DNA from: Bacteroidales bacterium
GTDB taxonomy: Bacteria; Bacteroidota; Bacteroidia; Bacteroidales; UBA932
Assembly (NCBI GenBank): GCA_017428725.1
Contig: JAFRQH010000017.1
Coordinates: 62,001-126,000 of the forward strand
Reading direction: 5' to 3'
DNA length: 64,000 nt
This document shows positions 1 through 9,418 of the stretch, one piece after another. The notes under the pieces are model-generated. The model was not told the DNA's origin and ran no database searches. It saw nothing but the letters and a program-made list of their open reading frames with translations. The stretch's first letter is position 1. Every line of letters begins with the position of its first letter. The position numbers were made by a program, and so were the translations under genes.

Positions 1-615
1 CGTGCGCACCACCACGGAAGCCTGCGCGTCTGAGATGTCCGGCGTCGTCACGCACACGCCGCCGTAGGCCACGCGCGCGGCGCCCGTGCACACCAGGCGG
101 ACGTTGCGGTAGATGCCGCAGCCGGTGTACCAGCGCCCGCTGGGCTGGATGGAATTGTCCACGCGCACGGCGATGACGTTGTCCTGTCCGGGCGGGTTCA
201 GCAACGGGGTGATGTCAAGGTTGAAGGAGCTGTAGCCATAGGGGCGTCCGCCGGCCAGCCGGCCGTTGACCCAGACCTTGCTGTCCATATAGATGCCGTC
301 GAACTCCACGGCCACGCGCTGCGCGTCCGGGGTCCGGAAATGCTTGCGGTACCAGCCGACTCCGCCGGGCAGGGCTCCGCCGTTGACCCCGGCCGGGTTG
401 GTCCGGGAGAATTCGCCCTCGATGCTCCAGTCGTGGGGGAGGTGCAGGGTGCGCCAGGAGGCGTCGTCGAAGGCGGCCTCCGACTGCGCCGGGTCGTCCC
501 CGAGCCGGAACAGCCAGCCGAAATTGAAGTCTTCGACCGCCCGGGGCGTCGCGCACGACAGGGTGCCGGCCAGCACCAGCAGACCAGCGGCCACAAAGAT
601 TCTTTTGAGTAGCAT
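1..615 (-). CDS. GH2 beta-galactosidase-like enzyme, N-terminal part (cut by window edge)
   Basis: This is the first 205 codons of a secreted glycoside hydrolase family 2 protein. The ATG is at 615 and the frame stays open to base 1, so the catalytic half lies outside the window. After a hydrophobic signal segment (MLLKRIFVAAGLLVLAG, with Cys at residue 21, possibly a lipoprotein) comes the GH2 sugar-binding beta-sandwich, recognisable by LPHDWSIEGEF, GVGWYRKHF, EFDGIYMDSKVWVNG and PYGYSSFNLDITPLL, then GRWYTGCGIYRNVRL. The same motifs occur in the GH2 proteins at 3987-6386 and 25019-27529, so a beta-galactosidase role is likely but unproven. It is divergent from the GH54 gene, with a 182-base shared promoter region. 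Confidence 0.85.
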   Translation of the reverse strand, partial: MLLKRIFVAAGLLVLAGTLSCATPRAVEDFNFGWLFRLGDDPAQSEAAFDDASWRTLHLPHDWSIEGEFSRTNPAGVNGGALPGGVGWYRKHFRTPDAQRVAVEFDGIYMDSKVWVNGRLAGGRPYGYSSFNLDITPLLNPPGQDNVIAVRVDNSIQPSGRWYTGCGIYRNVRLVCTGAARVAYGGVCVTTPDISDAQASVVVRT

Positions 616-678
616 AGGATTGGTCATTAGATGGATCGTAGCCAATTATTGTCTACGAATTTAACAATATATCCGGTA

Positions 679-748
679 TTTGTCGCGGATTCTTGGAGGA
701 AAAAGACAAGGGATTGTCCGATGAGGATAATACTTGGGTTGCGACAAA
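679..748. promoter_or_regulatory. Divergent promoter region with TTGTC dyads
   Basis: The 182 bases between the divergent GH2 (615) and GH54 (798) genes hold four TTGTC/GACAA half-sites. TTTGTCGC (679-686) and its exact inverse GCGACAAA (741-748) form the outer pair. GACAA (705-709) and TTGTC (714-718) form the inner pair, with dyad centres within 2 bases of each other. This suggests an operator for a dimeric regulator controlling both genes. I found no clear TAnnTTTG box here, and the 15-base motif of the neighbouring HTCS-type promoters is present only in degenerate form. Confidence 0.35.
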
Positions 749-797
749 AAGGGAATATGACTAACTTGCATACCATAACCAAGCAACCGTAATCCCT

Positions 798-3700
798 ATG
801 ATCAGTAAGAAAAGACTCTTCGGAATTTCCGTGCTGGCCGTCGTCGCGTCGGCGGCCGTGCCGATCGCAATGGCCGTGGCCGGCGGTGCAGAAGGCATCC
901 CCGCCCGGCCGGAAGGCCCTTGCGACGTGTATGCTTCGGGCGGCGCTCCGTGCGTGGCCGCCCACAGTTCCACACGCGCCTTGTATGCCGGCTATGACGG
1001 CCCTCTCTACCAGGTGATGCGCCAGTCGGACGGCAAGACCCTGGACATCGGCGTGGTGCCGCCCTCGCCGGGCGACCCCGGCGGCTATGCCGATGCGGCG
1101 GCACAGGACGAGTTCTGCAAGAATACCACCTGCTGGGTGACCGTCCTTTACGACCAGTCCGGCCAGCAGAACCATCTCTACCAGGCACCGCGCGGCGCCT
1201 TCGTGGGTGCAGCCCTCGGCGGGTTCGACACGATGCCGATCGCGGATATGGCTCCCGTCACCCTGATGGGCCACAAAGTCTACGGAATCTTCATCGTCCC
1301 GGGGATGGGCCTGCGCCAGAACGATCCGCACGGCACGGCCGTGGACGACCAGGCCGAAGGCCAGTACTGGGTCATCAACGGCCATCATTTCAATTCCGGT
1401 TGCTGTTTCGACTACGGCAATGCCGAGACGGACAGCCGCGACGACGGTGACGGCACGATGGAGACCACGTACTACGGCAACCAGCCGCTGTGGTACCACG
1501 GCGACGCTCCGGGCCCCTGGATCATGACCGACCAGGAGAACAACCTGGTGGGCTGCGTCAATCCCGATCCCAACGACAAATACTGTGAAGGGCTCCCGAG
1601 CATTACGTGGCGCTTCGTGACGGCGACCGCCGACGGCGAGCCGCACCACTGGCGCTCGATGGGCGGCAATGCGCAGGAAGGAGCGCTCGTGACGATGTTC
1701 GACGGTCCGCGCATCATCAACGACCGCAACAGCTACGACCCGATGCGCAAGCAGGGCGCCATCCTGCTGGGCAACGGCGGCGACAACAACAACTATTCTT
1801 CCGGAACCTTCTACGAAGGGGCGATGACCGCCCCGGACACCTTCCCGAGCGAAGCGGTCAACCAGGCGGTCCAGGCCAATGTCGTCGCGGCGGGTTACGA
1901 CGTACAGCGCCTTGCCATCGGGGCTTCCGACAAGACGGCCGCGCCGAACGGGCTGCAGACCTTCTCCCCCAAATCCGCCGGACATACCACGGTCACCTTC
2001 GTCAACACGACCCGCGAGACCATCAGCGACCTCGTCCTCGGCATCCGCGCTCCCCGCGGATGGAAGGTGCGCGTGGCAGGTGGCCGCGAGCGGGAACGGG
2101 CCGTGCCTTACCAGGTCCTGCCCGGACAGACCGTCGTGGCCGAATTCGAAGTGGTGTCGGGCCGCAGGACCTACAACGGAGACCTGACCGCCACGGCCGC
2201 CTGGACGGATGCTTCCGGCGCGGCGCGCCGTGAGACCGCCGTCGAGAAGGTCCGCAACGTGGCTCCGGTCCGGATCAACGAGTTCCGTATCGGAGACGGT
2301 GTCAACAAGACCAACTCCTTCATCGAGCTGTACAATGCCTCCGACCGCCCCGTCAACATCTCGGGCTGGGAACTCATCCAGCACGCCGCCACGCTCCCGT
2401 ATTTCTCCACCATCAAGATCGCCCGGGGCACCCGGCTCGCGCCCAAGTCCTTCTTCCTGCTCGGCCTGTCCACTTCCGGCCTCGCCGTGGAGGCGGCCCG
2501 GGGAGACAAGGTCCTCTATGTCCGCGACCTGACCGGTATCCAGGAGGGGGACGAGATCTTCGTGGGCGGAGAGAAACACACGGTCGCCCGCATCGTGAAA
2601 CGTGAACCCGTTCCCGGTACCGGCGGCGGTTTCGGACGCAATGCCAACGCGTTCGGCACGCCCACGACCCTCTGGCAGCCGCTGCCGGACGGACCGGTCA
2701 TCACCATCCCCGCCGGCTCCACCAACGTCCCCGTGGCCACCACGACCGGGTTCGAGGTGGGCGCCAAGATGGCCATCGGCTATGGCGCCACCTACCCGGC
2801 CCCGGTCGCCAATCTCGAGAAATACGAGGTCGTGACCGTGACGGAGGTCGGCAAGCCGGGCACGCAGGCCTATCTGGCCTACGACGCCAAGCCGGGGGAG
2901 ACCAACATCAAGGTTTCCTCCGTGGAGAACATCAGCGTCGGCGACGTGATCCGGCTGGATATCGACAGCAAGGGCCACGGCATCGAGACCGTCAAGGTCA
3001 AGCGCGTCGGCACGGCCTCTTCCGTGAGCCCCGGCCGCGGTCCGATGTCCCTGGAACAGGCCGGCACCGGACTGGATCTGGAAGAGCCCCTCAAGTATGC
3101 CCATTCCGCCAATATGCCGTTCAGCTGCAACGGTACGGGCATCTCTTTCACCCCGGCCTCCCGCTTCGACCATTCCAGCAACGAGCCCGTCCTGGCCCTG
3201 GTCTACGAGATCGAACTCGCCGAGCCGCTGAAAGCCGCCCATCCGGTCGACGAAGTCATCCTGGATCCGAAGGCCGTGACCGCCGGCTATCAGGGCGAGA
3301 TCCCGGCCGACCAGTATTTTGGCGGACCCGCGCTCGGACGGATGGGCAATATGGCCCTCTACGACGCTGCGGGCCACGTCGTCGACTGCCTGAACTGGGG
3401 GACGGTCGTGGATCCGATGCTCGCCGAAGGGTACCAGGCCCAATCCGGCCTGGATGAATACGGCAACTACATCCATCTGCGTGTCGCGGAGGAGAACCGC
3501 GGCTGGCGCAGTGCCGGCCCCGTGGCCGTGATGCCGGACCTGAGTACAGGCCGCTATCCCGACGGCAACGACAGCGATGACAACATGGCCGATTTCAAGT
3601 TCCAGTTCTCCACCAACCTGCAGGATGCCGCACCCGCCGGCACGCAGCGGATCGTCATAGCCGAGACCCCGGGTGTCCGTATCGGCCACCGGCTCTATCT

Positions 3701-3911
3701 GGGCAGCGGTGCGGACCGGGAAGAGGTCCGGGTCGCCTTGATCGGCGAGCCGCGCGTGCTGACCAGTACGGTGACGATGGGCACGTGGACGCGCGAGGTG
3801 CGCACGATGGTGCGGGACCTCACGCTCTCCGCCCCGCTCCGGAAGGAGCACGCGGCGGGCGCCGCCGTCGTGGACAACATCCCGACGCCCGGACGGCCCA
3901 ACAGCTTCTGA
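798..3911 (+). CDS. Secreted GH54 alpha-L-arabinofuranosidase with NEW3-like, split lamin-tail and repeat modules
   Basis: A 1037-residue secreted enzyme expected to release alpha-L-arabinofuranose from arabinan, arabinogalactan or arabinoxylan side chains. A Sec signal (residues 1-28) precedes a complete GH54 catalytic domain (about 40-375) that resembles the fungal AbfB fold: it opens CDVYASGGAPCVAAHSSTRA and includes CCFDYGNAETDS. The nucleophile should be E247 (WIMTDQENN) and the acid/base D329 (GNGGDNNN), matching the positions known in the family. The usual CBM42 is absent. Instead there is a NEW3-like beta-sandwich (about 394-480) and a lamin-tail-like domain whose two halves (about 491-567 and 845-938) are separated by roughly 275 residues of repeated modules, with one more module at the C-terminus (about 941-1026). 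Monocistronic: a strong terminator follows. Confidence 0.9.
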   Translation: MISKKRLFGISVLAVVASAAVPIAMAVAGGAEGIPARPEGPCDVYASGGAPCVAAHSSTRALYAGYDGPLYQVMRQSDGKTLDIGVVPPSPGDPGGYADAAAQDEFCKNTTCWVTVLYDQSGQQNHLYQAPRGAFVGAALGGFDTMPIADMAPVTLMGHKVYGIFIVPGMGLRQNDPHGTAVDDQAEGQYWVINGHHFNSGCCFDYGNAETDSRDDGDGTMETTYYGNQPLWYHGDAPGPWIMTDQENNLVGCVNPDPNDKYCEGLPSITWRFVTATADGEPHHWRSMGGNAQEGALVTMFDGPRIINDRNSYDPMRKQGAILLGNGGDNNNYSSGTFYEGAMTAPDTFPSEAVNQAVQANVVAAGYDVQRLAIGASDKTAAPNGLQTFSPKSAGHTTVTFVNTTRETISDLVLGIRAPRGWKVRVAGGRERERAVPYQVLPGQTVVAEFEVVSGRRTYNGDLTATAAWTDASGAARRETAVEKVRNVAPVRINEFRIGDGVNKTNSFIELYNASDRPVNISGWELIQHAATLPYFSTIKIARGTRLAPKSFFLLGLSTSGLAVEAARGDKVLYVRDLTGIQEGDEIFVGGEKHTVARIVKREPVPGTGGGFGRNANAFGTPTTLWQPLPDGPVITIPAGSTNVPVATTTGFEVGAKMAIGYGATYPAPVANLEKYEVVTVTEVGKPGTQAYLAYDAKPGETNIKVSSVENISVGDVIRLDIDSKGHGIETVKVKRVGTASSVSPGRGPMSLEQAGTGLDLEEPLKYAHSANMPFSCNGTGISFTPASRFDHSSNEPVLALVYEIELAEPLKAAHPVDEVILDPKAVTAGYQGEIPADQYFGGPALGRMGNMALYDAAGHVVDCLNWGTVVDPMLAEGYQAQSGLDEYGNYIHLRVAEENRGWRSAGPVAVMPDLSTGRYPDGNDSDDNMADFKFQFSTNLQDAAPAGTQRIVIAETPGVRIGHRLYLGSGADREEVRVALIGEPRVLTSTVTMGTWTREVRTMVRDLTLSAPLRKEHAAGAAVVDNIPTPGRPNSF

Positions 3912-3930
3912 GCCGACAGGTAATACGAAG

Positions 3931-3968
3931 AAGAGGCGACCCGCCGGACTGGCGGGTCGCCTCTTTTC
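3931..3968. terminator. Bidirectional rho-independent terminator
   Basis: A perfect 15-base-pair stem (3931-3945 with 3951-3965) with loop GGACT, followed by TTT on the + strand. It lies between the convergent GH54 and GH2 genes and can serve both. Confidence 0.9.
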
Positions 3969-3986
3969 TGAAGGATCAAGGGAACT

Positions 3987-6386
3987 TTATCTGGCTCTGA
4001 ACGAGATTTCGGCGCCCTTCAGGCCGGGGGCTTCCGCCCGGACGGAGACGGTGCCCGCCTGGTCGGCGGCGAGGATGGCCAGCGCCATGCCGCACCAGAC
4101 GTCGCGCTCGGAGGACTTGGTGGGGGAGAGGTCGCGCATGTTGCCGCTCTCCATTCCGATCACCTTCGCCCCGCTGACCGTCAGCTTGACGTGGTCGGTG
4201 GCGTTCTTGCAGAGGTTGCCGTCCTTGTCCAGGATCTCGACCGTCACGTGGGCCACGTCGTCAGGATCGGTGGTGAACTCGGGGCGGTCCACCGACAGGC
4301 GGATCTGCGAGGGCTCTCCGAAGGTGCGGACCACCTCGGTGATCTGCTTGCCGTTCTTGACGCCCACGACCTTGACCTCGCCGGGCTGGTATTCGACATC
4401 CCACTCCAGGTGGAGTTCCGTGGTCGTACCGCGGAAGTTGCGGCCGTTGCCCTGGCCCCAGCCGCGGGTGAGCCCGAAGCGCGGGAACTCGACGCCCTTG
4501 CGTCCGTAGGACTTCCCGTTCACGAAGAGCTCCACGCTCTCGCAGTTGGTGTAGCAGCCCAGGCGCATGATCTCACCCTCGTGGCCGGGGAAATTCCAGT
4601 ACGGGGTCAGATGGAGCACGGGCTCGTCCGTCCAGATGCTCTTGAAGAACCAGTAGCCGTCCTTCTTGAAGCCGCAGTTGTCCAGGTAGCCGGACCCCGC
4701 GCCCTTGGAGGGCCAGCGGGTCTCTCCGTAATAGTCGATGCCGGTCCACATGAAGTCGCCGATCACGTAGTCGTAGCGGAGGGTGAATTTCCACCGCTCC
4801 TCGGTGTCGAGGTTGCCGATGCCGCGGCCGCCGCCCCACATATAGTTGCCCCGGCTGCCGCCGTTGCCGCCGGATTCCGTGGCCACGACGCGCCGGTTCG
4901 GGAATTCAGCCTTGTCGATGGCGTACATCAGCTCCTTGCGCTCGCGCCAGCGGTCGGGATAGTTGTAGCCCACGATGTCGTTCTCGAAGGCGGCGAGGTA
5001 CTCCGGCGTGGCCGGCGTGTTGGAGGCGATCTCGTCGTTGCCGGCCGTCACCAGGCGGGTGGGATCCAGTTTATGGCACAGGGCGATCATCTCGCGGGCG
5101 AGCCCCGGTCCGACTTCGGTATACTGGTCCTTGATCTCGTTGCCGATGCTCCACATCACCACCGAGGGGTGGTTGCGGTCGCGGCGGACCATCGCGGTCA
5201 GGTCGCGCTCGTGCCACTCGTTGAAGTAGAGGTTGTAGTCGTAGGGGTTCTTGGGGGCCACCCACTGGTCGAAGGCCTCGTCCATCACGAGCATACCCAC
5301 GCGGTCGCAGGCGTCCAGGAAGGCCGGATCCGGCGGGTTGTGGGCCGTGCGGATGGCGTTGCAGCCGCCGCTCTTGAAGATTTCGAGCCGGCGCTCCCAC
5401 ACGCGTGCGGGCACGGCCGCGCCCACGGCGCCGCCGTCGTGGTGGACGTTGACACCGTACATCTTGACGTGCTTGCCGTTCAGGAAGAAGCCTTTGTCCA
5501 CGTCGTAGTTGATGGTGCGGATGCCCAGGACGTCATCCACGCGGTCCAGCTCCCTGTCGCCGTCCAGGATGACGGAGCGGAGCGTGTAGAGATAGGGGTT
5601 GTCCAGGTCCCAGAGGGTGGGATTGTCCACCACGAGGGTCTGGACGACCGGATGCTTGGTCCCGGCCAGGATCTCCACGACCACCGACGTGTCGGCTACC
5701 TGCTTGCCGGTGGCGTCCAGCAGGATATGCCGCACGGTCCCGTTGAGGCGGGACTTGAGCTCGTTGACGACGGAGGCCTGGATCTGGATGACGGCCTTGC
5801 CGCCCTGGATCTCCTGCGTGTGATTGAACACGCCCCACTTCTCGAAATGGGTCTTGGAGGTAGCCACCAGGCGGACGTGGCGGTAGATGCCGGAGCCGCT
5901 GTACCAGCGCGAGTTGGGCTGCACGGAATTGTCCACGTGCACGGCGATGACATTGCCGCTGGCCTTCAGGTAGGGAGTCAGGTCATAGGAGAAGCTGGAG
6001 TAGCCGTAAGGCCAGGTCCCCAGTTCGTGGCCGTTGATCCAGACGGTGCTGTTCATGTAGACGCCGTCGAATTCGATGGAGTACAGCTTGTCCTTGTCGT
6101 ATCCGGGCACGTTGAAGGTCTTGCGGTACCAGCCTGTACCCGTGGGGAAATAGCCCACCGCGCCGCCGCCGGGGGCGGACTCGACGGGATCGAGTTCGAT
6201 GCTCCAGTCGTGGGGCAGGTCGAGGCTGCGCCAGGACCGGTCGTTGAAACCGGCGGCCTGGGCGCCGGACTGCTCGCCGAGCTTGAAGCGCCAGCCCGCG
6301 TCGAAGTTCGTGATCTGCCGGGATTGTGCTGCGGCTGCGAAGCACAGGCAGGACAGCAGAATCGCTGAGGAAAGGAATCTTTTCAT
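3987..6386 (-). CDS. Secreted GH2 beta-galactosidase
   Basis: A 799-residue exo-glycosidase expected to remove terminal beta-galactose from galactan oligosaccharides in the periplasm. The start at 6386 gives MKRFLSSAILLSCLCFAAAAQ, a clean signal peptide; the open frame extends 8 codons further but without a signal-like start. The order is the GH2 sandwich (HDWSIELDP, PYGYSSFSYDLTPYL), an Ig-like domain, a TIM barrel with acid/base E417 (SIGNEI) and nucleophile E504 (VVATESGG), then C-terminal sandwich/Ig-like domains (DVEYQPGEVKVV, VTVEILDKDGNLC). It lies 46 bases behind the type-B esterase, forming a two-gene operon. It is a close paralogue of the protein at 25019-27529, with the catalytic residues at identical positions. 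Confidence 0.93.
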   Translation of the reverse strand: MKRFLSSAILLSCLCFAAAAQSRQITNFDAGWRFKLGEQSGAQAAGFNDRSWRSLDLPHDWSIELDPVESAPGGGAVGYFPTGTGWYRKTFNVPGYDKDKLYSIEFDGVYMNSTVWINGHELGTWPYGYSSFSYDLTPYLKASGNVIAVHVDNSVQPNSRWYSGSGIYRHVRLVATSKTHFEKWGVFNHTQEIQGGKAVIQIQASVVNELKSRLNGTVRHILLDATGKQVADTSVVVEILAGTKHPVVQTLVVDNPTLWDLDNPYLYTLRSVILDGDRELDRVDDVLGIRTINYDVDKGFFLNGKHVKMYGVNVHHDGGAVGAAVPARVWERRLEIFKSGGCNAIRTAHNPPDPAFLDACDRVGMLVMDEAFDQWVAPKNPYDYNLYFNEWHERDLTAMVRRDRNHPSVVMWSIGNEIKDQYTEVGPGLAREMIALCHKLDPTRLVTAGNDEIASNTPATPEYLAAFENDIVGYNYPDRWRERKELMYAIDKAEFPNRRVVATESGGNGGSRGNYMWGGGRGIGNLDTEERWKFTLRYDYVIGDFMWTGIDYYGETRWPSKGAGSGYLDNCGFKKDGYWFFKSIWTDEPVLHLTPYWNFPGHEGEIMRLGCYTNCESVELFVNGKSYGRKGVEFPRFGLTRGWGQGNGRNFRGTTTELHLEWDVEYQPGEVKVVGVKNGKQITEVVRTFGEPSQIRLSVDRPEFTTDPDDVAHVTVEILDKDGNLCKNATDHVKLTVSGAKVIGMESGNMRDLSPTKSSERDVWCGMALAILAADQAGTVSVRAEAPGLKGAEISFRAR

Positions 6387-6432
6387 CGTGTATGAGGTTT
6401 TTCGTGACACATCCAGTATAAAAAATGTCCCG

Positions 6433-8004
6433 TCATTTCGCCCAGGCCGCGCCCTCCGGGCTGCGCCTCCAGGCGAAATAGCCGTCCAGTACCTTCAGGG
6501 CATCCTCGCTCGGGACGGGACCGGCGAACGGAACGGGGCCGGTGAGATACATCGCTTGCGGGTCCGTTTCCGCGAAAGCCGGCCAGTAGGGGAGCCCCTC
6601 TCCGTTGGGATTGCCGGTCTTGGCGAAATTGACCCAGTAGTCGCCCATCGCTTCCATCAGCGGGACGTCGCCCTCAATGGGCTGATTCTTATCCAGATGC
6701 TGGAAGACATAGCGGACTTCCTGCCCGTGGGGAGACCCGTAGCCGTGGCGGGGAGAGCCTTCCGGATAGTCGGGGTGCTGGTCAAAATAATAGAGGTAGA
6801 CGTTCGAGCCGCCGTGCCTGGCCTGCAGGCGGGCCCAACTCCAGGTATGCCAGCCGAAGGCCGCATCGCGCATCAGGTCGCGCGCCTGTTTGCCGACCTT
6901 GCCGTCCTCGACGGGGTAAGCGGCGAGCAGGCGTCCGGCCCAGGGGCCGAAACGCGTTTCGATGGAGTTGCGGTGCCGTGCGGGATCCTGTTCGCGGGAG
7001 AAACTGGCCCCTTCGTCGGAGTTGTAGCCTACCAGGATGTCCACATTGTTGAACTTGCCTTGCTCGTATAGTTTGAACTGGTCGTCCGGGATGACGTAGC
7101 CGTCCACGATCGGCCAGCCGCCCCCGGCCGGGAGGCCGCGCTCGACCAGGCGCGAGGCGTCCAGCGCCCGGAGTTCAGCGAGCGACTGCGCGCCCAGGCC
7201 CTCGGCGATCCGGACCCCGTCCGCCTCTGCGGCGCGCAGGGTCTTCATATTCTCACCGGGAGCCGTGGTCGGCCGGGTGGGGCCGAAGGACCCGCCGCTC
7301 TCGGAGATGGCGCCGCTGAAAAGGCCCGCTGCGAGCGGAGATGCGCAGAGCATGCTGACCGAGATACCGCCGGCGGATTCGCCGAAGATCGTGACCCGGT
7401 CAGGGTCGCCGCCGAAAGCGCTGATGTTGTTTTGGATCCAGCGCAGGGCGGCAATCTGGTCAAGCAGGCCATAGTTTCCCGAGACGCCGTGGGGGTCTTC
7501 GGCGCTCAGTTCCGGATGCGCAAGGAATCCGATCTTGCCTACGCGGTAAGCCGTGCTGACCATGATCACGCCTTTGCGGGCAAGTTCGCTCCCGTCCGTG
7601 ACCGGGTCGGCCGTAGCACCGCCCGCAAAGCCCCCGCCATAGATCCAGACCATCACCGGAAGCTTGTCCTTGGGGGATTTGGCCGGCGTCCAGATGTTCA
7701 GATAAAGGCAGTCCTCGCTGTAACCATAAGGGTTGTTGCCGCTCTGCATCGGGCAGGCAGCATAGTCCTTAGTCTGCCGGACCCCCTCCCAGGGATTCAC
7801 GGGCTGAGGGGCTTTCCACCGGAGGTCACCGACAGGCGGAGCCGCGAAGGGGATACCCTTGTATACAGTCATATCCTCTTGGACTTCTCCCTGGATCCAT
7901 CCGCCTTCCACCCGGACCACTCCAGGCTCATTGCCGCCGGAGCAGCCTCCGGCCAGCAGCAGCGCCGCGATGGCGGCCGCAATCGGTAACTGGTTCTTTT
8001 TCAT
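6433..8004 (-). CDS. Type-B carboxylesterase lipoprotein
   Basis: A 523-residue alpha/beta-hydrolase of the type-B carboxylesterase family. The start at 8004 gives MKKNQLPIAAAIAALLLAGGC, a lipoprotein signal with Cys at residue 21, so it is probably membrane-anchored. The nucleophile elbow GESAGG carries S210, the oxyanion segment is YGGGFAGG, and the likely catalytic histidine is H426 (GSPHGQE). The enzyme probably removes acyl groups (acetyl, feruloyl or similar) from sugars; the exact ester is not readable from sequence. It is the first gene of an operon with the GH2 gene, transcribed from a promoter carrying the shared 15-base motif. The open frame runs on upstream to 9513, but that part is antisense to a real gene. 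Confidence 0.9.
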   Translation of the reverse strand: MKKNQLPIAAAIAALLLAGGCSGGNEPGVVRVEGGWIQGEVQEDMTVYKGIPFAAPPVGDLRWKAPQPVNPWEGVRQTKDYAACPMQSGNNPYGYSEDCLYLNIWTPAKSPKDKLPVMVWIYGGGFAGGATADPVTDGSELARKGVIMVSTAYRVGKIGFLAHPELSAEDPHGVSGNYGLLDQIAALRWIQNNISAFGGDPDRVTIFGESAGGISVSMLCASPLAAGLFSGAISESGGSFGPTRPTTAPGENMKTLRAAEADGVRIAEGLGAQSLAELRALDASRLVERGLPAGGGWPIVDGYVIPDDQFKLYEQGKFNNVDILVGYNSDEGASFSREQDPARHRNSIETRFGPWAGRLLAAYPVEDGKVGKQARDLMRDAAFGWHTWSWARLQARHGGSNVYLYYFDQHPDYPEGSPRHGYGSPHGQEVRYVFQHLDKNQPIEGDVPLMEAMGDYWVNFAKTGNPNGEGLPYWPAFAETDPQAMYLTGPVPFAGPVPSEDALKVLDGYFAWRRSPEGAAWAK

Positions 8005-8026
8005 AATACTTCCATTTACAGGTATA

Positions 8027-8034
8027 CAAATATA
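8027..8034 (-). promoter_or_regulatory. -7 box of the esterase/GH2 operon
   Basis: On the minus strand this reads TATATTTG, a perfect match to the Bacteroidota -7 consensus TAnnTTTG, about 22 bases upstream of the esterase start at 8004. The conserved operator motif lies at a fixed distance upstream. Confidence 0.7.
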
Positions 8035-8055
8035 ATCAATCGGCACAAAAACGAA

Positions 8056-8070
8056 TGACACAAATCGGAC
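8056..8070 (-). promoter_or_regulatory. Predicted HTCS operator, site C
   Basis: The minus strand reads GTCCGATTTGTGTCA, matching GTCCGNTYTGTGTYA. From the TGTGTCA half to the end of the -7 box is exactly 36 bases, the same as at the two plus-strand sites. A second TGTGTCA-like half 21 bases upstream is not evident here (TCACAAA). Confidence 0.55.
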
Positions 8071-8124
8071 TATTTCTTTGTGATCGGGCACTCGTCCCGC
8101 CCTCCTCTCTCTCTCCCGGGTATT

Positions 8125-8152
8125 TGTGTCAGCAACTGTCCGTTTTGTGTTA
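8125..8152 (+). promoter_or_regulatory. Predicted HTCS operator, site A, with 21-base direct repeat
   Basis: Contains GTCCGTTTTGTGTTA (8138-8152). TGTGTCA (8125-8131) and TGTGTTA (8146-8152) are direct repeats exactly 21 bases apart, about two helical turns, as expected for a tandemly binding AraC-type dimer. The site faces the esterase/galactanase/SusCDE operon. Confidence 0.6.
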
Positions 8153-8173
8153 AGGCATTTGGCGGATAATCGA

Positions 8174-8181
8174 GAACTTTG
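8174..8181 (+). promoter_or_regulatory. Weak -7 box of the CE1/GH53/SusCDE operon
   Basis: Reads GAACTTTG, which has the TTTG half of TAnnTTTG but not the TA. It lies 16 bases before the start at 8197 and at the same spacing from the operator motif as in the other two promoters. A weak -7 box fits a promoter that depends on an activator. Confidence 0.5.
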
Positions 8182-8184
8182 TAA

Positions 8185-9405
<1,221 letters not shown>

Positions 9406-9418
9406 ACCAAATACCACA

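Noticed and set aside
627..3851. A 1074-residue open frame on the minus strand opposite the GH54 gene
   Set aside because: It is a GC-rich antisense shadow. The plus-strand frame has a signal peptide and clear GH54 catalytic motifs, while this one shows low-complexity Gly/Arg/Val/His-rich sequence without domains.
4191..6368. A 725-residue plus-strand open frame opposite the GH2 gene
   Set aside because: It has shadow-like composition (Val/Gly/Ala/His runs), and the opposite frame is an intact GH2 protein.
8096..8120. A pyrimidine-only C/T tract on the plus strand between divergent promoters
   Set aside because: It might be structural, but it lies between two independent promoter regions and has no repeat partner; nothing further can be supported.
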